The notes: generated by a model not told the origin, from the letters alone. 64,000 nt of DNA from CAUPWF01 sp964369775 (GCA_964369775.1 CAYJHQ010000012.1:6633-70632); one strand, 5' to 3'; shown: positions 33,832 to 44,200, counted from the stretch's first letter. Numbers and translations: made by a program.

Positions 33832-34758
33832 CTACGCTCCCATGATTTCACTAGTTAATTTTTGCGCTCCAAGTATCGCTCCTATCGCCGAAGCTTGAAC
33901 AACCAACAATCTTGCTACAGTACTAAGTCCAGTAATCATATTTACTGCTTGATCCCACGAGATCTCATGCCCTGTTGCAAAATCAGTGTATAGCGACCCC
34001 GTGATTGCGAAGTTCAGTTGTCCTGCCGCCCACAAAATTCCCATAATGACGGCGTACAATATTGCATCAGCAGCAAACTTTTTCAAATATCGAATCCCTG
34101 AACTCCTTGTCCCCTCGTCAAACAGCTGAACAACGCCTATAGGCGCATATATGCCTCGAACTATTAAGTTGATTGCATTTGAAACTGTAACAAAATATGC
34201 TGCAAGTAGTGCAACTAGGTACAATACGAGCGGAACAATTAGTGAAAGCAATAAGCCTGCCCCATCTACAAATCCTGAAATGCCGCTTCCTAAATTTTCC
34301 TCGAATACAGCGGCGACGTCCTCGGTGTATTTTGTTGGAAATCCACCACCCCCGCCTTCGTTTGTGAGTCCAAAGAAAATATAATCAGAGCCTACCGAGT
34401 TTGTAGTCAACCCATCCGCCACAAGAGCATAAAGCCCAGCCGAAAACCCAAATAAACCAATCACAATATCAACTATGAAAACCATAATGAACATGCCTAT
34501 AAAATATTTTGCGAACATTAGCATTAGCTGCTCGCTTGAAAGCATGTTTTTTGTAGACGCGTCTATGATATGCATTACAAAAAAGATAGTAAGCATAGCG
34601 ACTCCTACAGGTATTAGTAGGGTTAGCGCCGTTTTTGCGGTTCCCGATGCAAAAAAATCAAGCAAAGCATTTATTATTGAATCCATAAACTCTGCTACAT
34701 CTTCTACTAATCCGCCTCCAAACACAGCGGACATTCCCATATAGATAAAACTTGCCAT
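33832..34758 (-). CDS. VirB6/TrbL-like polytopic conjugation protein
   Basis: A 308-residue protein with about six to seven membrane spans and a glycine-rich loop near residue 135 (G-G-G-G-G-F). Position between the pilin-like and PrgI-like genes and the polytopic layout indicate the channel core subunit (VirB6/TrbL type). Upstream is a 61-base leader from GCATATTA (34820). Confidence 0.85.
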   Translation of the reverse strand: MASFIYMGMSAVFGGGLVEDVAEFMDSIINALLDFFASGTAKTALTLLIPVGVAMLTIFFVMHIIDASTKNMLSSEQLMLMFAKYFIGMFIMVFIVDIVIGLFGFSAGLYALVADGLTTNSVGSDYIFFGLTNEGGGGGFPTKYTEDVAAVFEENLGSGISGFVDGAGLLLSLIVPLVLYLVALLAAYFVTVSNAINLIVRGIYAPIGVVQLFDEGTRSSGIRYLKKFAADAILYAVIMGILWAAGQLNFAITGSLYTDFATGHEISWDQAVNMITGLSTVARLLVVQASAIGAILGAQKLTSEIMGA

Positions 34759-34850
34759 GTCACACCCCTTTCTACGTGCTTATCAATCATAATTCAAAAC
34801 CACCTTTCTTTTTTTCTTTTAATATGCTTAATTTTCGACCCTCTACATAC

Positions 34851-34878
34851 AAAAAAAGGGCTTAACGCCCGTTTTTTT
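34851..34878. terminator. Bidirectional terminator between pilin-like and VirB6-like genes
   Basis: GGGC (34858-34861) pairs with GCCC (34867-34870), with A-run on one side and T-run on the other. Confidence 0.75.
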
Positions 34879-35251
34879 AAATTTGTGGTAAGTACTGAAT
34901 CAAGTCAAATGCTTTAATCAGTTGCGGCGCGCCAATTAACACAACACCCGTTACCACTTGCGAAATTGCTCTGTTTCGCTCTTCTGGATTATCTGCCTTG
35001 TGGGCTGAAATCGCTTGGATGATTCCAAAGGATGCCATTGCGATACCCATTGCAGCGGCTATCAAGCACACAATATCAAGCATTTTGTTTAAAACCTCTT
35101 CGATAATTGTGTTTGGGTCTGCTGATGCCAGTGCTATTTCTGGGGCTGCGCCCACCACGGTTGCGACTGTAATCATTGCAATCGCTGTTAAATAATCTCT
35201 TTTAGTTTTTTTGTCCATTTGTTTAATTTTTCTGATAATCAAATTCTTCAA
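34877..35251 (-). CDS. VirB2/TrbC pilin-like protein
   Basis: A 124-residue protein with TTG start at 35251 behind AAGAGG; an internal ATG (M-D-K-K-T-K-R-D) is an alternative. A hydrophobic leader (about 20-43) ends near A-L-A-S-A, followed by two hydrophobic stretches (about 58-84 and 98-112). This is the small two-helix form of VirB2/TrbC pilins and of Maff2-type proteins in Gram-positive transfer systems. Small size and position directly upstream of VirB6 support this. Confidence 0.75.
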   Translation of the reverse strand: MKNLIIRKIKQMDKKTKRDYLTAIAMITVATVVGAAPEIALASADPNTIIEEVLNKMLDIVCLIAAAMGIAMASFGIIQAISAHKADNPEERNRAISQVVTGVVLIGAPQLIKAFDLIQYLPQI

Positions 35252-35349
35252 ATTAGATACCTCTTTCTTTTATTTTTAATATGAAGAATTGGGTATCATA
35301 AAGAATTTTATGAAAAAACAGGGCTTTTACACCCTGCTCTTTTGCTGAA

Positions 35350-36027
35350 TTATAGAATCGTCTTATTGGTTTGGAACTCAGTTCCGTTATTTTTCTTAAT
35401 GATTGTTATAGTTGTTGTTAGTATTATAAGTGCGGTGAGCGCTAGCCCCAAATAAATCATCCCGCTTATAGAAATCACTAGCACTCCAAATAAAATTTCA
35501 ATCAGGTGGCATCTTTTCGTGCTCAAAAAAGCCATCATTCCCCATAAGGAACCTATTAACACAGATGTGCTCGTTGTGAGTCGTTGATCGATATAAAATA
35601 GAGATGTGCCTCTTGCGTCACTTATGACATTTGACACGCTTGACCACAACTCTTCGGGGTTTGTGCTTGTTAATGCCTCATAATCCGCCAAGTAAAATAA
35701 GTAGTGCTTAATATCTTCGTACTTATTCGATGTTAGCTCTGCAGTCTCAACAAACGCTTCGTAATAAGCATCGGAAGAGTCTAGTATGCTTAGCGCCGTA
35801 TTAATTGCTAGATGTACAGTTGGGTGCAGTTCATAAATTTTACAGATAATTAGCGCCACCAACCCTAAAAAAGCGATATCCATAGATAGTGGCAAAACAC
35901 TAGACTGAATTGGGATGTACTTGCATAAAAAGTGCTTAACTATTACGTACAGCGCAATAATTGCCGCTATCCCAGTGATTGTATTTGGAAAGGAGTCATA
36001 AAATTGAATTAATGTTGCATCTACCAT
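35350..36027 (-). CDS. Polytopic membrane protein of the transfer operon
   Basis: A 225-residue protein with about four membrane spans: two near residues 17-65 and two near 155-215, with an outer loop between. The start overlaps the upstream stop as TAGATG, so it is coupled to 36028..36867. Its C-terminus contains N-G-T-E-F-Q, encoded across a GGAACTCAGTTCC copy (35373, reverse centre). Probably part of the transfer channel or partition operon; no family recognised. Confidence 0.7.
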   Translation of the reverse strand: MVDATLIQFYDSFPNTITGIAAIIALYVIVKHFLCKYIPIQSSVLPLSMDIAFLGLVALIICKIYELHPTVHLAINTALSILDSSDAYYEAFVETAELTSNKYEDIKHYLFYLADYEALTSTNPEELWSSVSNVISDARGTSLFYIDQRLTTSTSVLIGSLWGMMAFLSTKRCHLIEILFGVLVISISGMIYLGLALTALIILTTTITIIKKNNGTEFQTNKTIL

Positions 36028-36867
36028 CTAGCTCTTATTGCTCCCTTTTCCTATTTTCTTTAGTTTTTCCTCGCTCCATAAGCTAATCTGGCTGATTGCC
36101 TCCACTGTCAATCCGAACCATAAGGCATCTCGTTTTAACTCCTCAAAAGATTTGGAACTGAGTTCCAAAAATGGCGCCTCTTTATGTAATTCCTCCAATA
36201 CATCTCGATAGGGTTTGTCCTCAATTAGCATTTGTAGCAATTTCCTTTTGCAGCTGGGGTGAATATGCTTGATGTCGCTTGCGATCATTCCCTCTCTAGC
36301 AGATGTTGTAATTGTAGATCCGTGTTTGTAGAGTGTTTTGCTTGCAAGGGAATCTTTTTGCATTTTGTAAAATATATCCATGTATAGGCATTGCCCCAGA
36401 TGAGTACCCAACTCTTTGCTTGCTATGGACGCCTTGCTGAGCAAGAAGTTGAGACTCGTGAAAAATGACTCCTTTGAGTCTTCTCCATCGTCTCCTGGTT
36501 GCTTAGCCTCGTAAACAGCTTCCTCTTCACCATCCCCTGAAACCTTTGCGGATACGCTGTCAGGTGTTGCCTCTACCTCTATTTTTGTACCTTTCCCTTT
36601 TGCCTCTTCCACTTTCCTAGAGGGTGGATTGTTTGCCTCTTGGTCATTTTGCGCCTCTTTTTGTTGATAATTTCCTTTTCCTTGATTATTGGTTCTTTGC
36701 TTGCTGTTTCCCTTTGAATGCTTTTTTCGAGTAGGTGATTTTTTTTCACTTTGTTCAGCCTGCGTCAAGTGCTCATTGGCTTCTGATATTGCTAGTAATT
36801 CATCCACAAGGCTGTCACCTAAGACGCCTCCTACTATATCGCGCTCCTCGTTATTCGTCTGTGCCAT
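36028..36867 (-). CDS. Charged hypothetical protein of the par-transfer operon
   Basis: A 279-residue soluble protein. The first 120 residues are low complexity and rich in Lys, Gln, Asn and Glu; the second half is helical with no recognised motif. Its ATG overlaps the end of the preceding gene by 17 bases. L-E-L-S-S is encoded across a GGAACTGAGTTCC copy (36154). It is part of an apparent parM-parR-led operon. Function unknown. Confidence 0.65.
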   Translation of the reverse strand: MAQTNNEERDIVGGVLGDSLVDELLAISEANEHLTQAEQSEKKSPTRKKHSKGNSKQRTNNQGKGNYQQKEAQNDQEANNPPSRKVEEAKGKGTKIEVEATPDSVSAKVSGDGEEEAVYEAKQPGDDGEDSKESFFTSLNFLLSKASIASKELGTHLGQCLYMDIFYKMQKDSLASKTLYKHGSTITTSAREGMIASDIKHIHPSCKRKLLQMLIEDKPYRDVLEELHKEAPFLELSSKSFEELKRDALWFGLTVEAISQISLWSEEKLKKIGKGSNKS

Positions 36868-37138
36868 ACAATTCCCCCATATCTACGGAAACGATGTTTC
36901 GACTTGGCACAGCTTGAAATCCATTTGCAATAAGCATGTGCTGTGTTATTCTATCGTCAGTTAATGTTACATTGTGAGATTTTGGGCCGTACATATGAGT
37001 TTCATACACGGTTCCTTCTTCGCTATCTTCAACGGCTGTGCTTATAAAATGTGGAATTTTGTGCATTCTGCAAATTTCTAGCACTGTTTCTATATGGTGG
37101 TTTAGCTCCACCCTCACTGTTTTTGATATTTCGTTCAT
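36851..37138 (-). CDS. Small hypothetical protein in the parMR operon
   Basis: A 95-residue protein four bases downstream of parR and overlapping the next gene. It has a short alpha/beta composition with G-P-K-S-H-N-V-T-L and a C-terminal V-D-M-G-E-L-Y. The ribosome site is weak (AGGG twelve bases upstream), so coupling to parR translation is likely. No family recognised. Confidence 0.6.
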   Translation of the reverse strand: MNEISKTVRVELNHHIETVLEICRMHKIPHFISTAVEDSEEGTVYETHMYGPKSHNVTLTDDRITQHMLIANGFQAVPSRNIVSVDMGELYGTDE

Positions 37139-37141
37139 GGT

Positions 37142-37894
37142 TTATATTAGCCCTGCAAACATACTTGTCAAGCTATCGCTTGAGTAGCTTGCAGGTGCTC
37201 TCCTTTCTTCATCCTTTTTCTTTTTATGACCTGCGTTGTCAGTCGCCACCACCTTTTCAGTGCTGTCAGTTAAGTGCTTCTGCGTCTCGATGCTTGTTTC
37301 GACAACCTCGGTAGGATCCAGCTCGTCAACATTCTTTATAGGGATTGTTTCTTTTTTGGAACTGAGTTCCAAAATGTTTACATTTAAGTCCTTCTGCGGT
37401 TGCGAAGCGACGCTCTTAGCTCCCACTTTCGGAGACTGTGAATCAACAACTACTTGCCTTTTCGTTCGGCTGAAAGCGGCTGCCTTTGCTGTTCTTCTTC
37501 CACTTCGAAGCACATCAAATCTCTCTTGAAAATAAACATAATCTAGATCCGTTTTTACCTCTGGTGCAGATAAAGGAATGGCTAGGTATTGCCGCAACAA
37601 CATTTTCAAAAAATTATTGCGACAACCACTCTTTACCTTTGATAGCATTTCTATAACAGCTGCATCCTTTTCTTCATCCAGCTTGAGCCTCCTAGTGTAA
37701 ATTCTTCTAGCATTGCTAACATTATACATTGCTTTTCGCTCTGGAATCTCTATCATAAAATGCTCCTTCTTTTCGAAAGCAGACAAAACACAATATAGCG
37801 CTTTTGGTAGATAAAAATCGTGTGTGGCAAACAAGGATATTAAATCCAAGTCATGCCCTGAGTACAATCGAACAGTGTAAGTTTTCTTCTTCAT
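37142..37894 (-). CDS. parR: ParR-like partition adaptor
   Basis: A 250-residue protein 12 bases downstream of parM, behind AAAGGAGG. Residues about 70-105 (D-E-E-K-D-A-A-V-I-E-M-L, then K-x-G-C-R-N-N-F-L-K-M-L-L-R-Q-Y-L) read like the ribbon-helix-helix domain of ParR/StbB proteins. A disordered linker follows, and the end is S-D-S-L-T-S-M-F-A-G-L-I, a hydrophobic tail suitable for binding ParM. ParR links the centromere to actin-like filaments. Called mainly by operon position and this layout. L-E-L-S-S is encoded across a GGAACTGAGTTCC copy (37358). Confidence 0.7.
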   Translation of the reverse strand: MKKKTYTVRLYSGHDLDLISLFATHDFYLPKALYCVLSAFEKKEHFMIEIPERKAMYNVSNARRIYTRRLKLDEEKDAAVIEMLSKVKSGCRNNFLKMLLRQYLAIPLSAPEVKTDLDYVYFQERFDVLRSGRRTAKAAAFSRTKRQVVVDSQSPKVGAKSVASQPQKDLNVNILELSSKKETIPIKNVDELDPTEVVETSIETQKHLTDSTEKVVATDNAGHKKKKDEERRAPASYSSDSLTSMFAGLI

Positions 37895-37906
37895 CTAGCG
37901 CCTCCT

Positions 37907-39040
37907 TTAATAGTGTTGATTTAGCGCTCGTCTAAACAAGTAGTAGCCTCTTGCATTTGCATAAAGCAATGCAATATTCGGATCGTGCCTATTAGCTTTG
38001 TAGATGCCTTCAAAGGTGAAGTCTTTGAGCATCTGATATATTTGATCGAACCACGCATCTCCCGTTCCGCCACCCACAATTAAGTACTTATATTTGGCGA
38101 ACGCGCTTGTTTCAGATCTTAGCTTAATCATCGCTTCCAAACAAACATCCTTTACAGCCTGCTCTACTATCTCTTTAATGGAGTACTCGGTGGACTTCCA
38201 TTCATCTTCATTGATGCATGTAATCTTGAAAGTCTCTAGGTGCTCTTGTAGAGCTGGAACCTTTATATCTTCTCCGTACTTCTTTAAAATCTCTGCTGAA
38301 ACTCTTGTCAAAACCTCTCGCATTCCGAGATTGTCAACCGTGCCCTTGTGACACACTTCGTTAGATTTAATCCCAAAAAAGTCTAATGTTCCAAATCCTG
38401 GATCTACGACAATTGTGTTGGCGCCCAAAATATTAGCAGCGTCGTCGGAATAATTTCCGTCTTTTTTCATTACTACAGAATACAAGGATCCCGCTGGCTG
38501 TGGCATTACATAGATATTCTCAGATTTTACCGCCACCTCGAAGTTTCTTTTTGGACTGCTTCCGAACTTCAAAGAAAATTTAGATGGCTTTGCGACTGTC
38601 TTTATAAGAGACGCTGTGTCTCCCTCTACATATGATACAGGCAATCCCGTCTGAATCACGATTTCTCTATTATCTTTTTTATCTCTAAGAGCCATTCCGA
38701 TTGCTACATTGCACAGAATTTTAAAAGACTTGTTGCTATATCGTTTCCTTGAGAACAATTCCCCTTCTGTGTCATTTGTGCTGTTGCTGTCAACCATCTT
38801 TTGTGCTGTATAGCCCACAAAGTATTCCTCTCCAGTTTCCAAGTCTTCATACAAGATGTCCTTTTCGTTTGGAAATCCAAACATATTTTTAGGTTTCTTT
38901 TTAATGAAGCTAGGAAAACAAAAGTGTCCATTTTCAAAAAACACTTTCATGCTTGAATATCCAGCATCTAGTCCAATTACAAAGCACTTGCTTTTTGGGT
39001 GGTTGGCTTTTACAGTCTCCTGCCTTGTTCTTATTTTCAT
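37907..39040 (-). CDS. parM: ParM-like actin-family ATPase
   Basis: A 377-residue actin-fold protein. Phosphate 1 is G-L-D-A-G-Y-S-S-M-K (about 24-33), phosphate 2 is V-D-P-G-F-G-T-L-D-F near 211, and the adenosine motif is L-I-V-G-G-G-T-G-D-A-W near 325. It belongs with plasmid ParM/Alp proteins that polymerise to push sister plasmids apart. It heads an operon with parR. Upstream are both a GTAATATG-type element (39066) and a CTTCCCTGCAAAAA promoter. Confidence 0.92.
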   Translation of the reverse strand: MKIRTRQETVKANHPKSKCFVIGLDAGYSSMKVFFENGHFCFPSFIKKKPKNMFGFPNEKDILYEDLETGEEYFVGYTAQKMVDSNSTNDTEGELFSRKRYSNKSFKILCNVAIGMALRDKKDNREIVIQTGLPVSYVEGDTASLIKTVAKPSKFSLKFGSSPKRNFEVAVKSENIYVMPQPAGSLYSVVMKKDGNYSDDAANILGANTIVVDPGFGTLDFFGIKSNEVCHKGTVDNLGMREVLTRVSAEILKKYGEDIKVPALQEHLETFKITCINEDEWKSTEYSIKEIVEQAVKDVCLEAMIKLRSETSAFAKYKYLIVGGGTGDAWFDQIYQMLKDFTFEGIYKANRHDPNIALLYANARGYYLFRRALNQHY

Positions 39041-39109
39041 AATACAATACCTCTCTTTCCTAATCTAATATGTAAAATTTTCAACGCATAGTTGAATTAT
39101 TTCTTATTT

Positions 39110-39155
39110 ATTCTAAACGACTTGAAAAAAGAGTGTATTTTTGCAGGGAAGTTTT
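39110..39155 (-). promoter_or_regulatory. CTTCC(C)TGCAAAAA-type promoter of parMR
   Basis: The -10 is TAGAAT (complement of 39110-39115); the box is at 39138-39151 with a 22-base gap. The surrounding 39041-39173 interval is the likely place for a parC centromere, though no clear tandem repeats are seen. Confidence 0.7.
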
Positions 39156-39190
39156 AGGGAATAAAAAAAAGATGGAACTGAGTTCCATCT

Positions 39191-40168
39191 TCAATATAGA
39201 TTGAATATAAGCACTACTAATATTGCGCTTGCGATAATATTAGGTATCATGAATATAGGATGGTGAAGGATGATGATGCAAAACGCACGCAATATCACCG
39301 AGCGCATCATTCTCATACAATTCAATATTCGCCTCTTGGTCTCTGCCATACATTTGTATTTGTGCTCTGAAACAATTTCGTGAACATCGCACACTTCATA
39401 TCTATTTGTCATAGTTGATTTTTGAACAAAAAGAGTTCTCGGATAAAAATCTCTGATTTTTCGACCAATTGGCTTGTCAATCAGCTTTGAAATAACATAA
39501 ATAACCATAAAAATCAAATTGTGCATCACTAAATAGATTGTAATCAGAACAATACTCAAAAGTCTTAAATCTTCCATGTCATGTACATTTTTCAAAAAAT
39601 CAAAAACGCTTCCAAGCGCTGTGACGCCGCCAAAAAACACAAACACTATAGCGGAAAACAGCCCTATCGTTGTGATTGTGTTGGCGTTGATTTTATCTGC
39701 CTTTTCGTCGATGATCTTGCTTGTCTCGTTCCAAGAGTTACTCATCCTTTCTAAAAGCTTGTTTTCAATAAGGCTTGCCGTCGTGTTGTTGTTACGGATG
39801 AGGATTTCATGTCGATAGCTCTCAAGTTGAATACAATCAACTAGTTTTTCGATATACCTATGTATAGTTTTGTCCTTACGCCTCTCTGAAAGTGAGGATG
39901 CTCCATCGCTGTATTTCTTCTTGCGAATATGGCAATTTATCGTCTGTAAATTCACAGTTATACAATCAATCGCGCTTTCCCCATGAGTGTGAGTTATCAT
40001 ATCGTTTATATGCCTAGAAATTAAGCTGTACTCTTGTCTTTGCTTTATTTTGCAGCAATTAAAAACCCTATCATAAAAAAAGAGAATTTCCGCCTGCGTC
40101 CCTATATATCCTTTTGCTAATTCTTCCAATAAATGCCTAATTTGTACATCATACCCTAAGCTATTCAT
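39191..40168 (-). CDS. Membrane toxin candidate of a Panacea-type pair (PanT)
   Basis: A 325-residue protein with a helical cytoplasmic N-terminus (1-155), membrane spans at about 163-186, 203-230 and 290-322, and a basic loop. It starts 16 bases after the Panacea-domain gene, behind AAAAGGATT, so both are cotranscribed, antitoxin first. Panacea antitoxins are known to pair with many unrelated toxins, including membrane-spanning ones. The toxin role rests on this pairing and membrane topology; no toxin motif is recognised. Confidence 0.65.
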   Translation of the reverse strand: MNSLGYDVQIRHLLEELAKGYIGTQAEILFFYDRVFNCCKIKQRQEYSLISRHINDMITHTHGESAIDCITVNLQTINCHIRKKKYSDGASSLSERRKDKTIHRYIEKLVDCIQLESYRHEILIRNNNTTASLIENKLLERMSNSWNETSKIIDEKADKINANTITTIGLFSAIVFVFFGGVTALGSVFDFLKNVHDMEDLRLLSIVLITIYLVMHNLIFMVIYVISKLIDKPIGRKIRDFYPRTLFVQKSTMTNRYEVCDVHEIVSEHKYKCMAETKRRILNCMRMMRSVILRAFCIIILHHPIFMIPNIIASAILVVLIFNLY

Positions 40169-40184
40169 GCCTATGAATCCTTTT

Positions 40185-40793
40185 CTAGTTTTTATTATAG
40201 AGTCTGTCTTTGTTGTTTGCGAAATAAGTCTCGATACTCTTGTTACTTATAACTTCATTTAAATTTTGCTCTTTCCACGGACTCTCTTCGTGTGTTCTAC
40301 TTACCAGATCATACGGATTATTGATAAGTTTATATGATTCTGTTATCTTGTTTGCCAACTCTTTATGCTTTTCAACAACTTCAATATCTGCGTGTCTGAA
40401 TTTATTTTTTTCTCTGTCAAATACAACTGCGTTCAGCTCCTGACTCTCTATTGGTCGATTTCCATATCCTGCAAAATATTGATATGCTTCAATAGAAACC
40501 GGTCCGTATCGCCAGCACGTAATATCTCCTTCAAACCAAGGCTCTCCTAATTCCACCAATGCTGCTGCTTGGGTGTAGTATAGTAGTTTCTGCAACTTCA
40601 AGTTACTTATCGGATGACCAATCTCGTTGCTGTAATTTACGATATACTTTCCAGCATCAATCGCACTTAGCATACAGCATTCCTCCTTTTTGTCTTCTCT
40701 ATATAATGCATTGTACCTTTTTTTTACTGTTGGTTCAAGACCAAATCTTGTAAATTTCTTGATTTTTTTAATAAGCTCTTCGGCTCTAAACAC
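40185..40793 (-). CDS. Panacea-domain (DUF4065) antitoxin candidate
   Basis: A roughly 203-residue protein. The domain starts at M-L-S-A-I-D-A-G-K-Y-I, with N-L-K-L-Q-K-L-L-Y-Y-T-Q, G-D-I-T-C-W-R-Y-G-P-V and S-P-W-K-E, the DUF4065/SocA/GepA signature. I favour GTG 40793 (SD AGGGGGTGAT, predicted transcript start near 40810). An internal ATG at 40673 with AAAGGAGGAA would give a 162-residue form, and both could be made. Panacea domains neutralise co-encoded toxins. The gene sits directly upstream of a membrane protein. Confidence 0.85.
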   Translation of the reverse strand: MFRAEELIKKIKKFTRFGLEPTVKKRYNALYREDKKEECCMLSAIDAGKYIVNYSNEIGHPISNLKLQKLLYYTQAAALVELGEPWFEGDITCWRYGPVSIEAYQYFAGYGNRPIESQELNAVVFDREKNKFRHADIEVVEKHKELANKITESYKLINNPYDLVSRTHEESPWKEQNLNEVISNKSIETYFANNKDRLYNKN

Positions 40794-40816
40794 ACAAATC
40801 ACCCCCTTCACTTAGT

Positions 40817-40858
40817 AATATACATGATTTTGACAAGCGATGTGTTTTTGCACGGATA
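40817..40858 (-). promoter_or_regulatory. CTTCCGTGCAAAAA-type promoter of the toxin-antitoxin pair
   Basis: The -10 is TATATT (complement of 40817-40822); the box reads ATCCGTGCAAAAA at 40845-40857 with a 22-base gap. Confidence 0.7.
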
Positions 40859-40973
40859 TCTTTCAAGCAACAAAAAAAATCATCCTATCTAGTTGTACCC
40901 CTAAAAGAACACAGTGACTATTTTCTTTACATGTGTTAGAATTATATCCTATGGAATTTAAAGGAGTGCTAGA

Positions 40974-41204
40974 ATGATAAGAACCAACAAAAATGATTTT
41001 GAGAGCCAGATTTGCGCAAATATGAAGAAGCTTTGCAAGGGAAGAAATATCTCAATCGAAGAGCTAAGTAAAATGGCTGGCTTTGCTGGAAGAGACACAC
41101 TAGAAAGAATTGAAGATGGCGGATTTGATTTAAAGTTATCGGAAATTCGAGTAATTGCAGATGTTTTGGGTGTATCAACGAAAGATCTGCTAGATGCTGA
41201 ATAA
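40974..41204 (+). CDS. Small Cro/CI-type regulator
   Basis: A 76-residue helix-turn-helix protein on the plus strand, divergent from the toxin-antitoxin pair. N-M-K-K-L-C-K-G-R-N-I-S-I-E-E-L-S-K-M-A-G (about 16-36) and L-S-E-I-R-V-I-A-D-V-L-G-V-S-T-K-D-L-L match the XRE fold. Start ATG 40974 follows AAAGGAG. It probably controls the shared divergent region 40794-40973. A GGAACTGAGTTCC copy (41208) begins three bases after the stop. Confidence 0.85.
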   Translation: MIRTNKNDFESQICANMKKLCKGRNISIEELSKMAGFAGRDTLERIEDGGFDLKLSEIRVIADVLGVSTKDLLDAE

Positions 41205-41247
41205 AATGGAACTGAGTTCCAAAAGTAAGTAATATGGTTTCAAAGAC

Positions 41248-41282
41248 AAAAAAACCCACTAGATTTCTCTAGTGGGTTTCTT
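41248..41282. terminator. Convergent bidirectional terminator
   Basis: AACCCACTAGA (41253-41263) pairs with TCTAGTGGGTT (41268-41278), flanked by A-run and T-run. It ends both the regulator gene and the adhesin gene. Confidence 0.9.
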
Positions 41283-41285
41283 TAA

Positions 41286-44200
41286 TTAGATGCTAAAGTG
41301 ACTTTTCTTTTTCTTCAATAAGAACATTGCTGCTCCTACCATAGTTATAAGAGTTGTTGCCACTCCTGCTACTAAGATACCAATTGCTCCCGCATCTCCC
41401 GTTTTAAGCTGTTCGATGAACGGCTTTTCAACTTCGTAAGAAACTGTTTGTTTCTCATCATTGATATCCGTGTGTTCTGCAATTTTAATACCTTGCTCAT
41501 TGTACAATGTTTCAAATACAACGATTTGTGTGTCATGTGGGATCTTAGATCCATTGAATGTGAATTCCATATCAACTTCTCCCGCTGTTCCCATAGCCAC
41601 GAATGACTTACTAGCTGTTACTGTTTTTCCATCTACAAGTAGTGGTTGTCCAGTTGCCTTATCCATTAAGATACCTTCGATATGGTATGTCTCTCCTTGA
41701 ACAAGTCCTTTGTAAATTACCTTGTCGATAATTGTATTAGACTCTGAGAAATATGCCTCTCTTGTTCCCGACTCTTTGTCGATTGCAACAGTTCCGATAG
41801 ATGGTGCCTCCTCTGTATATGTTACAGTTTGATTTTCATCTTCGATATCTTTATGTTCTGCTACTACTTCGTCTTTTTCGTTTCCTTCTTCGTCAATTAC
41901 AACGTCGATAAGTGTTTCAAATACTACAATTTCTACACCATCTTCAAGGAATGTTCCATCAAATGCAAACTCAATAGTAGTACTTCCGTTTACATCTTCT
42001 GCTAAAAATGTTCTTTCAGCAGTTACTTCTTTGCCATCTACGATAAGTGGCTTGTTAGTTGCCTTGTCCATTAAAACACCCTCTAACTTATACTCTTTTC
42101 CTTTTTCAAGGTTGTAGTAATATACAGTATCAACGATTGTGTTTTTCTCTCCAAGTGTACCAACGTGTGTATTGCTATCTTTGTCTACAGCTTCTGTTCC
42201 AATATATGGCTCATCTGGCTCTATATATGTTACTGTCTGATCTACCGACTCAATATCTTTGTGCTCAGCAACCACATTTCCGTCTGCGTCTAACATTGTT
42301 TCAAATACTACTATTGCAGTAGTTTCTGTTAATCCTTTGATTTCAAAATCAAGGAATACGCTTCCGCTTGGCTTTCCTTCTTCTACTGTAAACTCCTTAG
42401 TCGCTGTGACTCTTTCACCATTTACAAGTAATTCTTCGCCTGTTGCCTTATCCATCAAGATACCTTCCATAGTGTACGTACCAGGCTCAATATTTTCATA
42501 CATAACCTCGTCTGTAATTGTAAGATTCTCTTTGATGTTAGTTACTTTCTCGCCAGTCTCTTTATCAATAGCAGTTGTGCTGATTAATGGTTTTGGCGCT
42601 GGTTTGAAAATTACTGTTTGTGAAGATGAATTGATGTCAGTGTGCTCGCCAGCTAATTCCCCGTCTACGTCATACATTCTTTCAAATACTACAAGTGTAT
42701 GTGACTCATCTAGGGATGTTCCGTCGAATACAAAGTCAAGTGAAATGCTTCCATTTGGCTTTCCTTCTTCAACAGTGAACTCTTTTGTTGCTGTTACAGG
42801 CTTTCCATCTACTAAGAACTCAGTTCCAGTAGTTTTGTCCATTAAAACACCTTCCATAGTGTATGTACCTGGTTTAACATTTTCATACTCAACTACGTCT
42901 GTAATTGTTGTAACGACTCCAAATTCTCCAACCTTATTGCCTGTCTCGGCGTCATAAGCGCTTGTCTTAAGCTCTGGTTTTACTTCAAGATCGTTTGTTA
43001 ATGTTCCAAGATTCACTACGTGATTGTTTCTATTGATTGTGATTGTGAAAGGTGCAAATAACTCAAATCCTTCGTTTGACTCACAAGGTAATTCTTCGAT
43101 TGTATAAGATCCGTAAGGTAATGCCCCTCTTGTATCTTTTAATGCATCAATCGCTCCAAACCAAACACCATCAGTGTTTTCTTCCCCTCTGTTTGTGTTG
43201 TTGCTGTGCAAGTTCCACTCAGAAGATGTTGAAGCATATCCATTCTCATCAGTTACAATAATGTGACTTTCGCCAGATGTTGTATTTGTGATTTTGAATG
43301 GCACATTAGCCAATCTTGCCATAGTTCCATCTGCAATTTTAACAAGCTCTAAATCTCCACGAATAATTTCGTTTTTGATTGCTGTGTCAGTAGTTGTCAT
43401 ATCAACAAATACTCCGTTGTCATTTACAGTTACATCTCTCCACAAGATACCTTCTAACAAGTACCCGTTTGGTGCTTTGATTTCTGATACTGTATAATCC
43501 CCGTAAGGAAGTGTGTTATCTTCTGTCTTAGCAATTCCGTTTTCATCAGTTAAAATAGTTTTTACAACTTCATTCTCCCCATAAAGAACACCGTCTACTA
43601 GCACTGGCTTCTCGTTACGAGAAATAATCTCGAACTGAGCCCCTTGTAAAGTAGCTCCTCCTTGTGGTTCGTTTGTATCTAACTCGATATCATACTTAGC
43701 AACCTCTAGTCCGCCACGGATTACATTATCCTTAATAGCTGTTGAGTCAGTAGTTAAATCTACCATCTCTCCATCTGCTACCACTGCGAATGATCTTTCG
43801 GTTTCTCCCAAAATCAAATAACCTTCTGGGGATTTAACCTCTCTTGCTAAATATTCTCCATATGGAAGAACATCATTTGCTGTTGCTGCATTTCCGTCTG
43901 CATCAGTAGTCAAAGTAAGTACTGTTTCTCCATTTGCATAAGATGCTCCATTCACGATTACAGGATTTTCATTCATATTAACGATTGCAATTTCTGCACC
44001 CTCTAATGTAGCTGCACCTTGTGCTGTATCAGTTTCGATGTCCATTTTTGCAACAGATACTCCGCCACGCATAATTTCTTCTTCTGATACTGGAATGTTG
44101 TAGGTTGGAATTACTCCTAACCCTGCATCTTCTTTGATTTGGCGAACGAATAATTCGTCATTTAGCAAGTAGCCTTCCGGAGCTTTTGTTTCCTGAACGG

